Notes: generated by a model from the sequence alone, not told the origin. A DNA stretch of 64,000 nt from Benincasa hispida (GCF_009727055.1 NC_052357.1:89065764-89129763); one strand, 5' to 3'; shown: positions 46,201 to 59,019, counted from the first letter of the stretch. A program made the numbers and translations.

Positions 46201-49200
46201 GCCCATCTATCAGAGATAGAAAGGAAATTGGATTTGCCACCTGGAGTTGCATCCTCTTCATATTCATTACCATCAACCTCCATCCTTGGTCCTCCACAAT
46301 TTATGAACAAGGAATGAACTACAAGAGTAATAAAAACCATGTAAGAGACATATAGTTCAATCAGAAATTTGACAGCTACAATACTGTAGATGTTTGTGTG
46401 TTAGATTAGATTGAGGTATCTTTTAGACCCAACTCAGTTGTTCTAAATGTAAGATTCTTCAACTCTAACAACTTTTTAACTCAACCACAAAATATTTAGT
46501 TTTATTCGGGTCATTTATTTAAAACTTCTTTGGGAATAATAAACTGAGAACTCCCATACACCTATTTTCAAAGATGAAAAGGTTCTTGGGGAATAATAAA
46601 CTAAGAACTCAAAGACACAGTTGTATAACCTAAACAACAGATCTTGTTCAAGGAAGGTCGTTCTTGGTAAAATGTAAACAAACACATGCTTGTGCGTCGA
46701 GGTTCTTTTTCTTTTTCAACATCTCATACTACTCATCTAAGAAGCACAAATACTTTAGTTTTACCAACGTGTCCGTGTTCATACGTGTCAAACACTTGTT
46801 GGACACGTACCGGATATTTGTAGTAGATGTACTAGACATTAGTTATACTTTGTCAAAGTAGGTTCAACATTTGTTAGAATGCATCTAACACTTATTAAGT
46901 ATACTAAATAGACACATATACGATAAAAGAACAATAATAATAAATTTTGAGAGTGAAATACATCAAACTAATCTTTTAAGCACATAAATGCATAAACTCA
47001 TTAACTTTGAATTTTTGTATGGTATAAACGTGTCCTTGCATGTCCCTATCCTAGATTTTAAAAAAAATGACATTGTTGTCATGAGTGTATCGTGTCATAT
47101 CTGTATCTGTGCTTCTTAGCTACTCATACACGGTAGCATTCCAAAAGAAGTAAAAACTACATTCATGTTTGCTTACAACGAGTTTCTCTTGGGCAAGGGA
47201 GATCCTTCCTCAAGCACCAAGCAACACTGCAAATTATATACCTTAGAAATTAGTTGCTTATTATGATACAAGAAATTTAGAGCAATTTTCCTTTTTTGTG
47301 TGTGTAAACTAAATACTCTTACGTTTCATTCATTGTAGTTGAATAACTTGAAACCAAGTTCCTGTAAAACAAAATAACATATCATCAGAGAAGTGGACTA
47401 CAACTATTTCAAATTTTATCATAGAAATGGTTGATTAAAAAGAATGGCTTACACATCAGACTGCTGACAACTTGAAACAGGGGACCCTGTAAAATTGTTG
47501 TAAGATAAATCTCTGCAATAGAGATTTTATAATATCATCATTAAAAGCAGACAGAGCAAGATAAACATTCAATCATTCATAATTATACATTAGTTGAAGA
47601 AATAATTTTTTTTTAATCAAATGTTTGCATTAAACTTTATTAGTGCATAGAGAATCATAGAGTTTATACTAACATGCTCCTTTCACTGTTCAAGATCCAG
47701 CTTGGTACTTGGCCACTTAATGAGTTGTTGGTCAAAAACCTGCATCAAGAAATCATTTCACTCTCATCAAGCATGTCATGAGGAAAATAACAAATATGGA
47801 AAGAAAAGAAATGTTACTCATGATAGATCTCTCAACTTTTAATATTGCTCTTAATAGATTCTTGAACTTTAAAAAGTCGCTAATACATCCTTGAACTTTC
47901 AATATTGTGCCGTAAGAAGCATGAATACTGATACGAAACACAACACAGTCAGCAAATATCATTTTTTTCTTAAATCACCGATTGACCCAAAAAGTTAAGT
48001 TGATGGGTGAAGACAAATTTAATATAATATCTAACACTCCCCCTCACTTGTGAGTTTGAACACAAAACTTCTATGGACCACCTGCTCTAATACCATATTA
48101 AATTATCGATTGACCCAAAAGTTTAAGTTGCTAGGTGGAGACAAATTTAATATACTATCCTAACATTTTTTTACCAAAAGAAATTTGAAAGTAAATGAGT
48201 TGATGAATTTATATTCTTGAAAACCTTAGTTTGATGTATTCCACACTCAAAATTTATTATTATTGCCATCCATGTGCCTGTTTAGTCTACTCAACAAGTG
48301 TTTTATACATGTCTAACACATTGGTTACACTAGCAACTATCCGATATATGTCCAACAAGTGTTGGAATGTCCAACACGTGTCCGACATGACACGTTAGCC
48401 AAACTAAAGTGTATGTTTCTTAGATTATGTAAGAAACTTTGGAGTCTATTAAATACAAAACTAAAAAGTTAAAGATATATTAGGCACCATTGGAAGCTAA
48501 GAGACATAATAGTACTTTTTAAAGTTCAAGAACCGACTAAACATAAACCTCCAAGCTTAGAGACTAAACTTATAATTTTACCCGGAAAAAAGAAGGTTGA
48601 AAATTGTAATCACAAGTGAATATTAACTTACAAGAACTGAGTAACTCTATCTAGATTCTGAAATGTGTCTGGAATTGGACCACTCAATTCATTGAAGCTT
48701 AGATCTCTAATGGAAGGGAAAAGAAAAAAAGGAAAAGTTACATTAGCATCTGATATCAACTCATTAAAAAGAGAAAATTGATCGTAAAATGAAGAATGTA
48801 AATGAATGTCACCAACTTACAAAGTTTTTAAACTATTAAACAGTCCAATATATCCAGGAATCCGATCCCGGATTAAGCAATTTCTTAGAACCCTAAGCAT
48901 CAAGAAGAAAACAAAAGATAAGACAAACAAATAAGTTAAAATCAATCAATCTAATATGATAATCAACAATATATTTAGAACTTTTGCATACAGTTCTTCT
49001 AAAGATGTCAATTGAGTCAAATTAGGAAAACTTGTTGGCAGTCCCTTCAAATCAGTTATCCTCCTAAGAAAGAAGAAACATTAATCCTTAACATTAGTAA
49101 GTAATTAAGCACAATAATGTCAAAGTTAGTGAATTTAATTGATCCTCACAATTGGGTTAAGTTTTTCAAGTCAGATATGCCTCTAGGAATAGGGGTCTCC

Positions 49201-52200
49201 ATAGAAGTTCCTTGAATATCCCTGCATTATCAACAAACAGTTATCCTTATGATACAGATTTTAGAGAACAATTAAGATATCTCCTATATTATATACATGT
49301 GTGTATATATATACTTACAGTCTCACAAGTTTGGTCCAATTGCCAATAAATTCAGGAAGCCTTCCTGATACATCATTTCCATCGATCCGGCTGCAAGAAC
49401 ATGTACAACAAATAAGAAATTTTGGAAAATGAAAAAAAAAATGTTGTGAGATGGGTATTAGTATAACTTACAAATCAGTTAAGTTCTTCAAGTTTCCATA
49501 AGATGCTGGAATTGTTCCATTGAAATTATTTGCAGAAAGAAGTCTGTCGACAATGAAAACGGATTTAGTCGTTGTATCCATTCATTAGTTCCTAGAGGTT
49601 TTATGTGAGTGCAACATGATTTTTGAACGTAATGTGATTGTCAACATGCTACATATCAAAAGTAACATAGTGAGTATTTCACTAAAAAGAACTCGACTGT
49701 CAAACGTCATTTCAACGTAATGAGATTGTCAACATGCTACATATCAAAAGTAACATATTGGGTACTTCACTAAAAAAGAACTCGACTGTCAAAAGTTATT
49801 TGCAGAAAGAAGTCTGTCGACAATGAAAACGGATTTAGTCTTCATATCCATTCACTAGTTCCTAGAGGTTTTACGTCAGTTTGACATGACTTTTGAACGT
49901 AATGAGGTTGTCAACATGCTATATATCAAAAGTAACATATTGAGTATTTCCCTAAAAAAAAACTCGATTATCAAAAGTCATTTCAAACTCACTTTAAATC
50001 ACTTAAAAAGAAGTAGTTTATCAAATCTTACAATCTTTGCAAGCGGCTCAGCCGCCCGAGGCTTTCGGGAAGATTCCCTTCAAGAAGATTGTCTTCCAAA
50101 ACCCTACAAATGGAATCTCATTCATCATCAAACTCCAAATAAAAGAAAAATCTTAATTACATTAGTTCTCATCTATAAACATTCATTGACTACTTACAAA
50201 TGCTCAAGTGTAGCAATGTCACCAATTTCTGGAGGAATTTGGCCACTAAGACGATTTCCCAACATGGACCTGAACATAAAAGATTCATAATTAGGATTGC
50301 AAAACTCCATAAACTCTTTAAATGAAGATCAATTTATTCCCATTATATGAAAAACGGAGGAGAAAAAAAACAAGAAACTTACAAATCAAAAAGAGGAATC
50401 TGAGCAAACTCTTTAGGGATTGATCCAGAAATTAAATTGCGAGTAAGATCTCTGTTTGGTTAGCATTTAAATGAATAAGAAAATCAATTGCATTTTACAT
50501 ATATTGAAAACAAATCAACTTTAGAATCAAACTCAGATGTGTAGATAATTTTAGAAAGAATGAGTATATAAAGCTTACATCCTTTGCAGTTGAGTCAAAT
50601 TTCCAAATGCTGCTGGCAGAGTTCCAGTTAGATTCAAACCCTTTAGCCGGCTGTTGAATATTTAGGGTGCATCTGGTTAGTGATTTGGAGTCAAAATTTG
50701 AAAACAATGGATTCAAATTCAGTAGAAATCAAGAGTTGTAATTAATGTTCTCGTATTGTTTTCGTATATGTATTTGGTAAACAAAAAAAATCTCACTTTT
50801 ACCGTATGAATAAGCAAAAAAACCAGTTTTGGATTGTATCAATTTAAATGTTGAACTTTTATAAATATATTAATTTACACACTTCATTATGTTTATGTTT
50901 ATGTTCTGTTTGGATAAACTTAGTGTTAGACTTATAATTGTATCAATGAAACTCCTAAATTTTTTTAAGTGAATCGAGTTTAAACTCGCAATTAAGATTT
51001 CCTTTGAAAATTGTCCATACATCTATTCTATTCATCCATTTTATTGATCCAATATTTGAAGAAGTTTACATACATGTAAGAATTAAATGGTCTAAACTGA
51101 TTCAACTTAAAACAATTTAAAATTATAATTAAAATAATTATGTGTTTTGCATGATACCTTTCAAAATAAGTCCGAAAGGGAGTGTAAATTTATAACAATT
51201 TAAAAGTAATTAAAATAATAATAGAGAATAATTGAGAAATTAAAAGAAAGCGAAGAAACACAAAAGTTTACATAGAAAAATCTAAAATGTGAGAAAAACC
51301 ACATCTAAAATTAGCAGGCCGATAATTTGAAACAAAAATCAGCATAAATCAACTGACATAATGTTTGTACTATCAACCTCAAAGTCAGATATTTGATTTC
51401 CTCTGTACTCCACATATTGTCCAAAAAAGAAAATCATTATCTCGTTTTTATAGTGTTTGGAGTCTTATCACTTCCTTGAACGGGAATCACTCCCTTCATT
51501 TTGATTAGGTTAAATAGAAAAGAAAGAGAGAAGATTCTTACATGCTAGTGACTCTGCAAACAGTGGTGCAAGTGCAATTAACCTCTCTGATAATATCTGT
51601 ACCACGGATAGCTCTGTTGAAAAATCCATCACCATTAATGCAAGAATTTTGGTGAACATTCCAGTTTAAGTTCCTTAGCTCTGCAGATATTGCTTGAAGG
51701 GCTCTTACTGTCACATTCAAATCATTCTTTTAATAAGGATAATTACACTGCATAGTATTTTTAGGGATAATAATAAAGTGTATAATAATATTTTTAAGAA
51801 ATTGAAAATATAGCAAAATCTATCCATGATAGACTTCTATCGTTGAGAGACTCTTACCAGCTTTATGATCTATCACTGATAGACTCCTACCAGTGATATG
51901 GTCTATCATTGATAGACTATCTAAATTTTATCATATTTATAAACAAAAAAATTTACATTATGCTATATCTCTGCTAATACTTTGGACCTGATTGTTATAT
52001 TTGCAACTTTCTCTATATTATAACTACGAATATTAAGTTTTGGGTCTGTTCTAAGTTGTTCATATCAGTTGAAAATTTCATCTTAAAGTTAAAAACTTCA
52101 TCAAATTGAAAACTGAGATTTAAATGACTAGAAAATTGCCTAAAGTTCAAACTTCAATTAGTTAAACATCTAGAAATCATTAAAAATAAAACAAACTAAC

Positions 52201-54811
52201 CCTTTATAGGTCATAGAAAATATAAGGGGAAGAACAGAAAATTTTCACTTGAAAATTAAATCTATAATATTTAAAACTATTTCGTTTAATAATCATTTGA
52301 ATTTTAGTTTAAATTTTTTGAAAATTATGTTTGTTTTCTCCTCACTTCTTAATCATAGTTAAAAAAAATACTAAAAATTATGGTTGTTTGATAACAAAGT
52401 AGCTTAAAATTGTACTTATTTTCTCACAATTTTTTAATCATTTTCATTTAAGTAAACAATTGAATTCTTAGCCATAAATTCTAAAAACAAAAACAAATTT
52501 TTAAAAACTATTTTTTTAAATTTTCAAAATTTGATTAAGAATTTAAGTGTTTTTTTTTTCAAGAAATGTAAAAACCACGGTATGAAATTTAGAAGAAAAC
52601 TAAAAACAAAATTGTTATCAAACGACACTAAAGTAATGCAATACTTAATTGTAAACCAACGGTCACATAGTTTTTTCCCCTTTGTGACATAAAACTTAGA
52701 GAAATTATTTTAAATAATAAAACTGCTAAAAATATTTATAAATAATAGCAAAATATCACGGTCTACTTGCGATAGAGTATTATCTGTGTCTATCAAAGAC
52801 ATAGATATACACAGATAGTAGTCTATCACAGTCTAGTACAGATAAACAGTAATATTTTACTATATTTATAAATATTTTAGATCATTTTCTTATATTGATT
52901 ACATTTTTTGTATTGAGAATTTTTAATAAATAGTATAATATATCTTCACTATAAAAATAGGATAGGATTGGTGCCCTTAAAGAGAGAAAAAAAAAGAGTT
53001 GGGTGATGATAGACTCATTTTTCACTTATATAATTTCTTCATTTTGATTTGTATCCAAAAGAAAATTATAGGGTCAAAAAATATAATAATAATATTAATA
53101 ACAATAATAAAGGATAAGCCTTGTAAAATGGAAAAGGACGAATATGGATTGTACTATGGGCCTATGCATCCTAAAATAAACAAGATATTTCCACGATTTC
53201 ATGATTTTTTTATAAAATAATAACAATAATAATATTGAAGGTTATTGTCATATTGATGCCCACAGAAATTGCAAGGTTCCAATTTTACACAAACGTCAAA
53301 TATTTTTATATAATTACAAAAAAAAAACTATTTCAAAAAATATTTTTAAATTATAAATGAATATTTTATTTCTTTTTTAAAACTAGTTAAAACATTTATT
53401 ATTTGCAATACGTTTAGATTAATACAATTTATTGTTATTTGTTTATGCTTCATAAATATGTTTTATAATATAAAGAAATATCAATGCATAGTCATACTGA
53501 TGTCGAGTTAATGAATTAGATAGGTTCAAAATTTAATGCTCTAATTTTGAATGACTTTATCGGTATTGAAATATCTTAACTCAATAGGTCTAAATGTGAG
53601 GCATTCTATATTATATTACAATTAATTAAAAGAGGAAAAAGAAAAGTCAAAGTTGGACTATTAGGAATAAAAAAGCGCAGACAAAATTGAACTTGTTTTA
53701 TAGCATAATCAATAATTGTCATAAAATTTTTGGAGTAGGTAACTACGAGTAAGTGGATATTAGATTTAAAAGTAATATAGCTGCAAACTATTTTTATAAT
53801 TTTTCTTTTAAGACTCGAGCATTAAAATGAAATTTGAAAAATTCATAAATCAACTTAAAATATCACCACTATGATTTAATCACAAAGTTTTTACTATCAC
53901 TAATGTATTCGAATTAATTTTTTAAATATTTAATTTTGAAAATACATCAATTTAAAAAAATTAAAATATATGACAATTACTTAAAATGACTTTTAGAACG
54001 CATCATTTCAAAATTGATCTTTTTCAAAAATATTTTTTTCTCCAATCAAGAGTCCTTTTACCAAATTTATGGTGAGAGGTTTGACTCATTTGAGGGAAGC
54101 TAAATCCACTTTTGATAATTACTTTATCTTTTATTTTTTGTTTTAAAAAATGAAGTCTATAAATTTGTATTCGTCTCTACATCTTTTATTTTAATACCTA
54201 TTTTTTATATCAATATTTTCAAAAATCAAGTTAATTTTTAAAATCTGAAAAAACAGTATTTAAAAATTTGTTTTTGTTTTTAAAATTTGACTTATAATGT
54301 AACTCAACTATTCAAAATTTTGTGGAAAAATAAAGAAAATAAGCTTAAAATAAAAAATTAAAAACGAAATGAAACATGGGGTAAAGAAACATTTTGAAAG
54401 GTTAAAAACAGAGAGATTTTCCTTTTTCAGTTTCTCGGCAACCAAAAGAAAGAAGGAAAAACAGTGCAATTCTGAAAATTTCCTTGAACAAACAAAAATC
54501 AAATTACAGAGGAAAAGAACAGAGCAGTTCCAATTTCCTTGTGCGCTTTGCTTTTTCCCAGCACCCAAACAAAAACCCGCAAAAACAGAGCAATTCGGAC
54601 AATACAGAAACTATAATAGAACAAAAACCAAAACAGATTAAAATTTCAAATCCAATAAAAAGTGCAAACAAAGGAAATAAATCAAAAGGATACCTTCTTG
54701 TTCAGGCAGAGGTTGTGCATCGGATCCAAAGCCCAAGAAACAGTTCAAAACCAAGAACACAAACACAAGAACACGAACATTTTTCAAAAAGTTCCAAACA
54801 GCAAAATCCAT
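43249..54811 (-). CDS. LRR-malectin receptor-like Ser/Thr kinase, LRR-VIII-2 (At1g07650/At1g53430 type), 1011 aa
   Basis: Twenty-four exons, all GT-AG and in phase (3036 bp): 54811-54694, 51707-51542, 50650-50579, 50451-50383, 50269-50198, 50103-50032, 49543-49472, 49390-49319, 49221-49150, 49063-48992, 48892-48821, 48706-48632, 47739-47674, 47512-47453, 47361-47323, 47226-47177, 46318-45960, 45623-45425, 45315-45178, 44767-44649, 44527-44317, 44223-43986, 43899-43749, 43650-43249. Domains: signal peptide 1-33 ([18 protein letters not shown]); cysteine-rich cap with CTCTTVC; eleven LRRs at about 95-356, one per exon of 66-75 bp; malectin domain about 405-590 ([27 protein letters not shown]); one membrane helix about 604-626; kinase about 655-935 with [10 protein letters not shown]690, HRD near 788, DFG near 806, and APE. 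All catalytic motifs are intact. It is a plasma-membrane receptor; the ligand is unknown. This family acts in cell-wall, immunity or pollen signalling. Confidence 0.95.
45715..45900. repeat. GATAGAC-family element in a kinase intron
   Basis: Lies in the intron between the two malectin exons. It has AATATAGCAAAATCTATCC, TATCATTGATAGACTCC and a closing TTTGGGCCTATTTGCTA, the same order as the copy at 51750-52015. Confidence 0.6.
46729..47127. mobile_element. hAT-like non-autonomous element, 383 bp, 8-bp target duplication
   Basis: CTACTCAT flanks it at 46729-46736 and 47120-47127. The left end is CTAAGAAGCACAAATAC (46737) and the inverted right end is CTAAGAAGCACAGATAC. These termini match those of the element at 20511-21257 (CTATGAAGCATAGATAC). 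It sits in a kinase intron. The frame at 46664-46861 is incidental. Confidence 0.82.
47975..48175 (-). repeat. Dispersed repeat with internal direct duplication
   Basis: The segment built on ATTGACCCAAAA...GACAAATTTAATATA occurs at about 47983-48030 and again at about 48108-48160. Between them the minus strand reads TATGGTATTAGAGCAGG, resembling the Met-tRNA primer site TGGTATCAGAGC, and AGTGAGGGGGAGTG. From memory this is a common eudicot repeat derived from an LTR element. It sits in a kinase intron. Confidence 0.55.
48290..48423 (-). mobile_element. One-ended fragment of the hAT-like family
   Basis: Inverted, it begins CTAAGAAACATACACTTTAG (48423). It continues with ACGTGTC and CAACACTTGTTGGACA words matching the left end of the element at 46737, in opposite orientation. 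The other terminus is missing. Confidence 0.6.
49527..49980. repeat. Intronic tandem duplication that copies a splice acceptor
   Basis: The block starting TTATTTGCAGAAAGAAGTC (about 49527), which spans 17 bp of LRR exon plus its acceptor, recurs at about 49796. Inside it, a unit of about 80 bp starting GAACGTAATG and containing AACATGCTACATATCAAAAG occurs three times (about 49626, 49710 and 49897). All copies lie in one intron of the intact kinase. Confidence 0.85.
51345..51425 (+). repeat. tRNA-derived SINE remnant
   Basis: CATAAATCAACTGACATAAT (A-box region), ACTATCAACCTCAAAGTC and TTTGATTTCC (B-box region) align with the remnant at 21708 in the same order. Located in intron 2 of the kinase. 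Confidence 0.5.
51750..52015. repeat. GATAGAC-family element in kinase intron 1
   Basis: Four TATCA(C/T)TGATAGAC-type words lie between AATATAGCAAAATCTATCC and a terminal segment reading TTTGGACCTGATTGTTATA. It closely matches the copy at 45715-45900. Confidence 0.65.
52680..52900. repeat. GATAGAC-family element, second copy in kinase intron 1
   Basis: AATAGCAAAATATCACGGTC, GATAGAGTATTATCTGTG and AGTAGTCTATCACAGTC are framed by ATATTTATAAAT words at both ends. Confidence 0.55.
52901..54693. other. Remainder of kinase intron 1
   Basis: AT-rich intron sequence. The open frames at 52999-53220 and around 54308-54641 overlap the intron or the antisense of exon 1 and lack family signatures. Confidence 0.5.
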
Positions 54812-55137
54812 GTCCCAAGTTCCGACCGTCAAACCAAGACAGAAAAACAGGGCATCAAACAACAAGCGTACTAAGAGACAGAGGAGACGATGGATGGATT
54901 TATGAGAAAGGGAAATGGGTGAGGAAATATTTGTTCGAAGTTTCAAACTTGAAAGACAAAGAAAGAAGAATTTGAACTCCGACTGAATTCAAACCATGGT
55001 ATTGATTTTGATGTCAAAAATGAACACACAAGAATAGTGTCGGAAATATATGTTTGGGGGGAAAGGGGCAACAGGCGCCGCCAGACGCCCGTCATTGTTT
55101 ATTTCTTTATTTTTCTTTTCTTTTGGGGGAAAAGATC

Positions 55138-55143
55138 TATATA
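55138..55143 (-). promoter_or_regulatory. Candidate TATA box of the receptor kinase
   Basis: The minus strand reads CTTATATAGATC about 330 bp upstream of the ATG at 54811. It leaves a leader of roughly 300 bp that includes a GC-rich patch near 55070-55095. The start at 54811 is chosen because it opens directly onto the signal peptide. Confidence 0.35.
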
Positions 55144-55439
55144 AGTATATCAATTTTTATATGTTTTCCCTTTCATTATTCAAGAAAAAAAAAATAGTTG
55201 TTGCAATTTGAACGTTATGGTAATTTTTTTATTTGAGAAATCGATGAAAAAAATATTTTGATGTGCACCTAATGGCTAATAAGAGTATTCACATTTTCAC
55301 TCTAAACCAAATCGAATAGGTCGATTTTCAATCTCATTGGATTGATAAAAACCAAATCTTCTTGATTTTCATTTTCGAACTTTTTTTTTTTTTTTTTTTA
55401 ACTTTTTAGCTAGAGTCAAAGTTGTCCACATTATATCAA

Positions 55440-55515
55440 CAACAAAAGTTCAACTACCATTTGTATGTACTACGAAACAAGAGATCCACGGTTCAAATCT
55501 CTCCACCCAATTTGT
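55440..55515 (+). repeat. tRNA-derived SINE remnant
   Basis: An A-box-like AAGTTCAACTACCATTTG is followed about 35 bp later by the B box ACGGTTCAAATCTCTCC. The frame at 55683-55450 covers it and is not a gene. Confidence 0.45.
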
Positions 55516-57439
55516 ACTTAAAAAAGATAGTAGCAAAAGAAATTTTAAGACAAATAAATAAATAAAATATGTGACGGATGCGTGAGATCTTTGATGATCG
55601 TTGTGTGAAGTCTTTGGTTGGACTGTGCTTATCATGAAGTGAATCGAAGACTTCATAAAGCTAAGAAAAATAAATTGGACCAAATCGGATGATTCAACTT
55701 GGTTCAGTCTAATTTGTCTCTTTAAACCATTTTTTAGCTTTTTGTCTCATTCTAAACCGGATTTTATACATTTATCAAATATTTATTTTTATGTGCATTT
55801 TAAAATTCATTAAATTATTGAGTTGTTTTAGATTTCTATTTCTTTACTATGGGAATGAGGGGTGAATTTGTTAAACTTGGAATATGAGGCAAAATTACAA
55901 CAATTTTCCAAGTCTAGGGTTCAAAATGGAAAATAGATCCACTTTGAACAAAATTGATTTATTTTCCCATTGAATATACTGAATAGTTACTTTTTAGGCA
56001 CAATATTTTGAGGATCTCAATTTTAGCTTTGATTAATATAAAAAGTCTCACTTATATCATGAAAATAATTAAAATTTATTAACAAAAAATTAATATGTGA
56101 ATAAATCATAGGTTTATTAATATATTTAGACAAACAAAGTATGTATGTATATTACCATACTGAAAAAAAGAGCTCATTTTCGAAAATTTTAGTCATAGTA
56201 GAAATATGAAAATGCTACTTCCATTAATTATCAACTACATCGACTTACATTCACATCTAACTACTTTAAAGTTTTAATTTTTTTTTCTTTAAAAAAAAGT
56301 ACTTTATACAAGAAAGTAGATACACCAATTGTAGTAGACAATAATTTCTCATTCAATTAATAAAAAAGTTAGATTTTACTAATAAGTAGGTCAAATTTAT
56401 GTGTATGATTTGTCTCATCGCATGTATTAATAAAATAATCTAATGATAGTTTTTATCACATTAAAAAAATATATATCAAAGGGTCGTATGGTTTAATATT
56501 TTAAAGATGCTAGAAATTAAGTATGTCTAGGAATAAAAAATTGGGAATAAAATTACTGGAAATCATGAATGACTGTTTTTAGTTATACATGAGAATATTA
56601 TCAAAATTTTATGGTAACAAATTAACTTTGTATTTTATTTATAAAATTAATCATGGAAATTTCTATAAAATTTTTATAGATTAATTGATAAACAACAAAC
56701 TCAATTCAAGGTTTTGAGCAAAATTAATTATTGAATTATCAAATAATAATATTAATTAAATTATTAATTTCAAATATTTGTAAAATGAGTAATTTATAAT
56801 CAAAGTTACTTGATTACATAATTTGATGTATCAATTTGATGAATTTATATAAATATGATGTATTTATGAATAAAACAATCAAAATCAATTTAAAAAAAAA
56901 ATATAACATTTTGTGAATAAAAGACAATGAATTATAATTAATCAATGATAAACTAAATATAATTATTAAAAAATGATCTCATAAAATATTGATCATAATG
57001 ACAATTAATTAACTATATATATAATTTATTAATGAATTAATAGGGTTCTTTTATGGTTTATTATATAATTAATTAATTAATTTATAAATATGAAGTAGTT
57101 AAATTGAAATATTATAATTTAAAATTTAATATAATTATCTAAATTATAAATTTAATATTAAAATATTAATTAATTTTAATAATATAAAATAAAAGAATAA
57201 ATTTATTTCATCCATAGATATAAGAAATGCATGGGAATAGCTTAGTCTCATGCCTAAGTTTCAAAACTCGTACCAAACAAGAGGATGTGTATCTTTTACT
57301 CATTCCCACCTTTATTCCCATCCTAACTCCCTCAATCTAAACGCTCCTAAATCTTTTCGAAGTAAAAAGGACATAATTTAAAAGGAGATTTTCAAAAATA
57401 GCAAAATAAGGAAAACTATATACACAAAATTAAAAAAAA

Positions 57440-57560
57440 AAAATTAATATTTTTTTATAGAGGTTGATAGAAATTTATAGAAATCTATCAAAGCTTATCA
57501 GTCTCTATCAATAATAAAAATTAATAGAAATTTATCACTTATAAACGCTGATAAAAGTCT
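57440..57560. repeat. GATAGAC-family element, degenerate
   Basis: Repeated TTGATAGAAATTTATAG and TATCAAAGCTTATCAG words; more diverged than the other copies. Confidence 0.4.
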
Positions 57561-59019
57561 ATTCGATTTTTTTTTTATTTTCTATTTCTGTAAATAATTT
57601 GACACTTTTTTTATGGGTGAAATTTTTTCTAATTTAGAATTACTTTTAAAAATAGGACTATTTGGTGTATTTTCCTTAATATTTCTTCCCCTCTTCAATG
57701 GAAGTATAATGTTGAAAAGGACAGAAATTTTGCTATCAATTTCTGCATGGAGTTAGGCTAAAAGTATTGCCATCCAAACTTGGCCACTTGAAGATTCCAC
57801 TTTGAAAAGTCATCATAATTAGAAGAAAATATGATCAATGGGTAGCTTTCGTGAATAACTTTTCTAGTTGAATTCAAATTTATGTCGATTAAATTTTCTA
57901 ATTTTATAGAAATTTCGATAAAAATATCAACATAGATATAAAAAATTTTAAATAAAATTTAAAATTATATTTAAATTAATAATAAAATNTAAAATATAAA
58001 TTTGGTTGAAAAATATAGATATTTAATTCAAGTGAGATTAATTCGAAAAGTGGTTAAACATAATTTAAATTAATAATAAAATATTTTATACTTTAAAAAA
58101 AAAATTAATTATCTATTTCACTTCAATGTTTTATTGAAACTAAAGACACGTGAATGAAAATTTAATATCTTCTAGATTTGACTCTAAAATTAGCTTTTGA
58201 AAAAAATGGAAATATCCCGATTTGATATTAGTTTAATGTTGAGTGGGACCAGGCGGCTGTATTTAAGAAACCATTTGCTTGTGCCAACATTCAATTATGA
58301 AGAGTCAAGTCAAACTTGATTGCATGGCCGACTATTAAATAATTATAAAACTTTTATCTTTACTTTAGCTTCATATTCAATTAAATAAGTAATAAAATAT
58401 GTTAAAGCTTTCCCATTTTAGTAGTCTTTTAAATCTTTCTTAACACTTTTATAATGTTATGGATTTGATATTAATTATCAATACTTTTATTATATTATTA
58501 AAAGTAACTAACTATATATATGACGTTAATATGAATATAATTAGCATTAACAAGAGAAATAATATTCTTTTAAAATTTTATTTTAAAAAATAGCGTGATG
58601 TTTTTAGGTTATGAAAAATAGCAAAATTAATTTGGATTTAATTAATTACTAATTATAAGAATAGAAAAATACTCCAAATAATATCTACAATTAATTTATT
58701 CCAAAAATATATATATATATTTTTAAAAAATTATAACAACCTAGATTTTATTGGTATTTAAAATAGATTTTATTAAAAGAAAGGAAGATATTGACTAACC
58801 TCCTAACAGACTAAAGTGTGATGTAAACATTTTAAAATAAAGGACTAAACTAATAACAACCAAAAATATCTAGCAATTGAGATCATGAAATAACTCATTA
58901 CAATGTAATTCTTCTAGACTCAAACTTAGAAATCTCATTCGAACTCACATCTTAAAATCCTCAATTGCAAAGTAACATTGGTTGGTAGAAGAAATTAATT
59001 ACAGCTTAATCGATCTCCA

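Noticed and set aside
54308..54975. Overlapping plus-strand frames of 70-163 codons
   Set aside because: They are antisense to the signal-peptide exon and leader of the receptor kinase; Lys/Gln-rich composition reflects AT-rich complement.
56470..57350. Possible MITE with TTCCCATCC-type ends
   Set aside because: The proposed ends match only over short AT-rich words and no target duplication was found.
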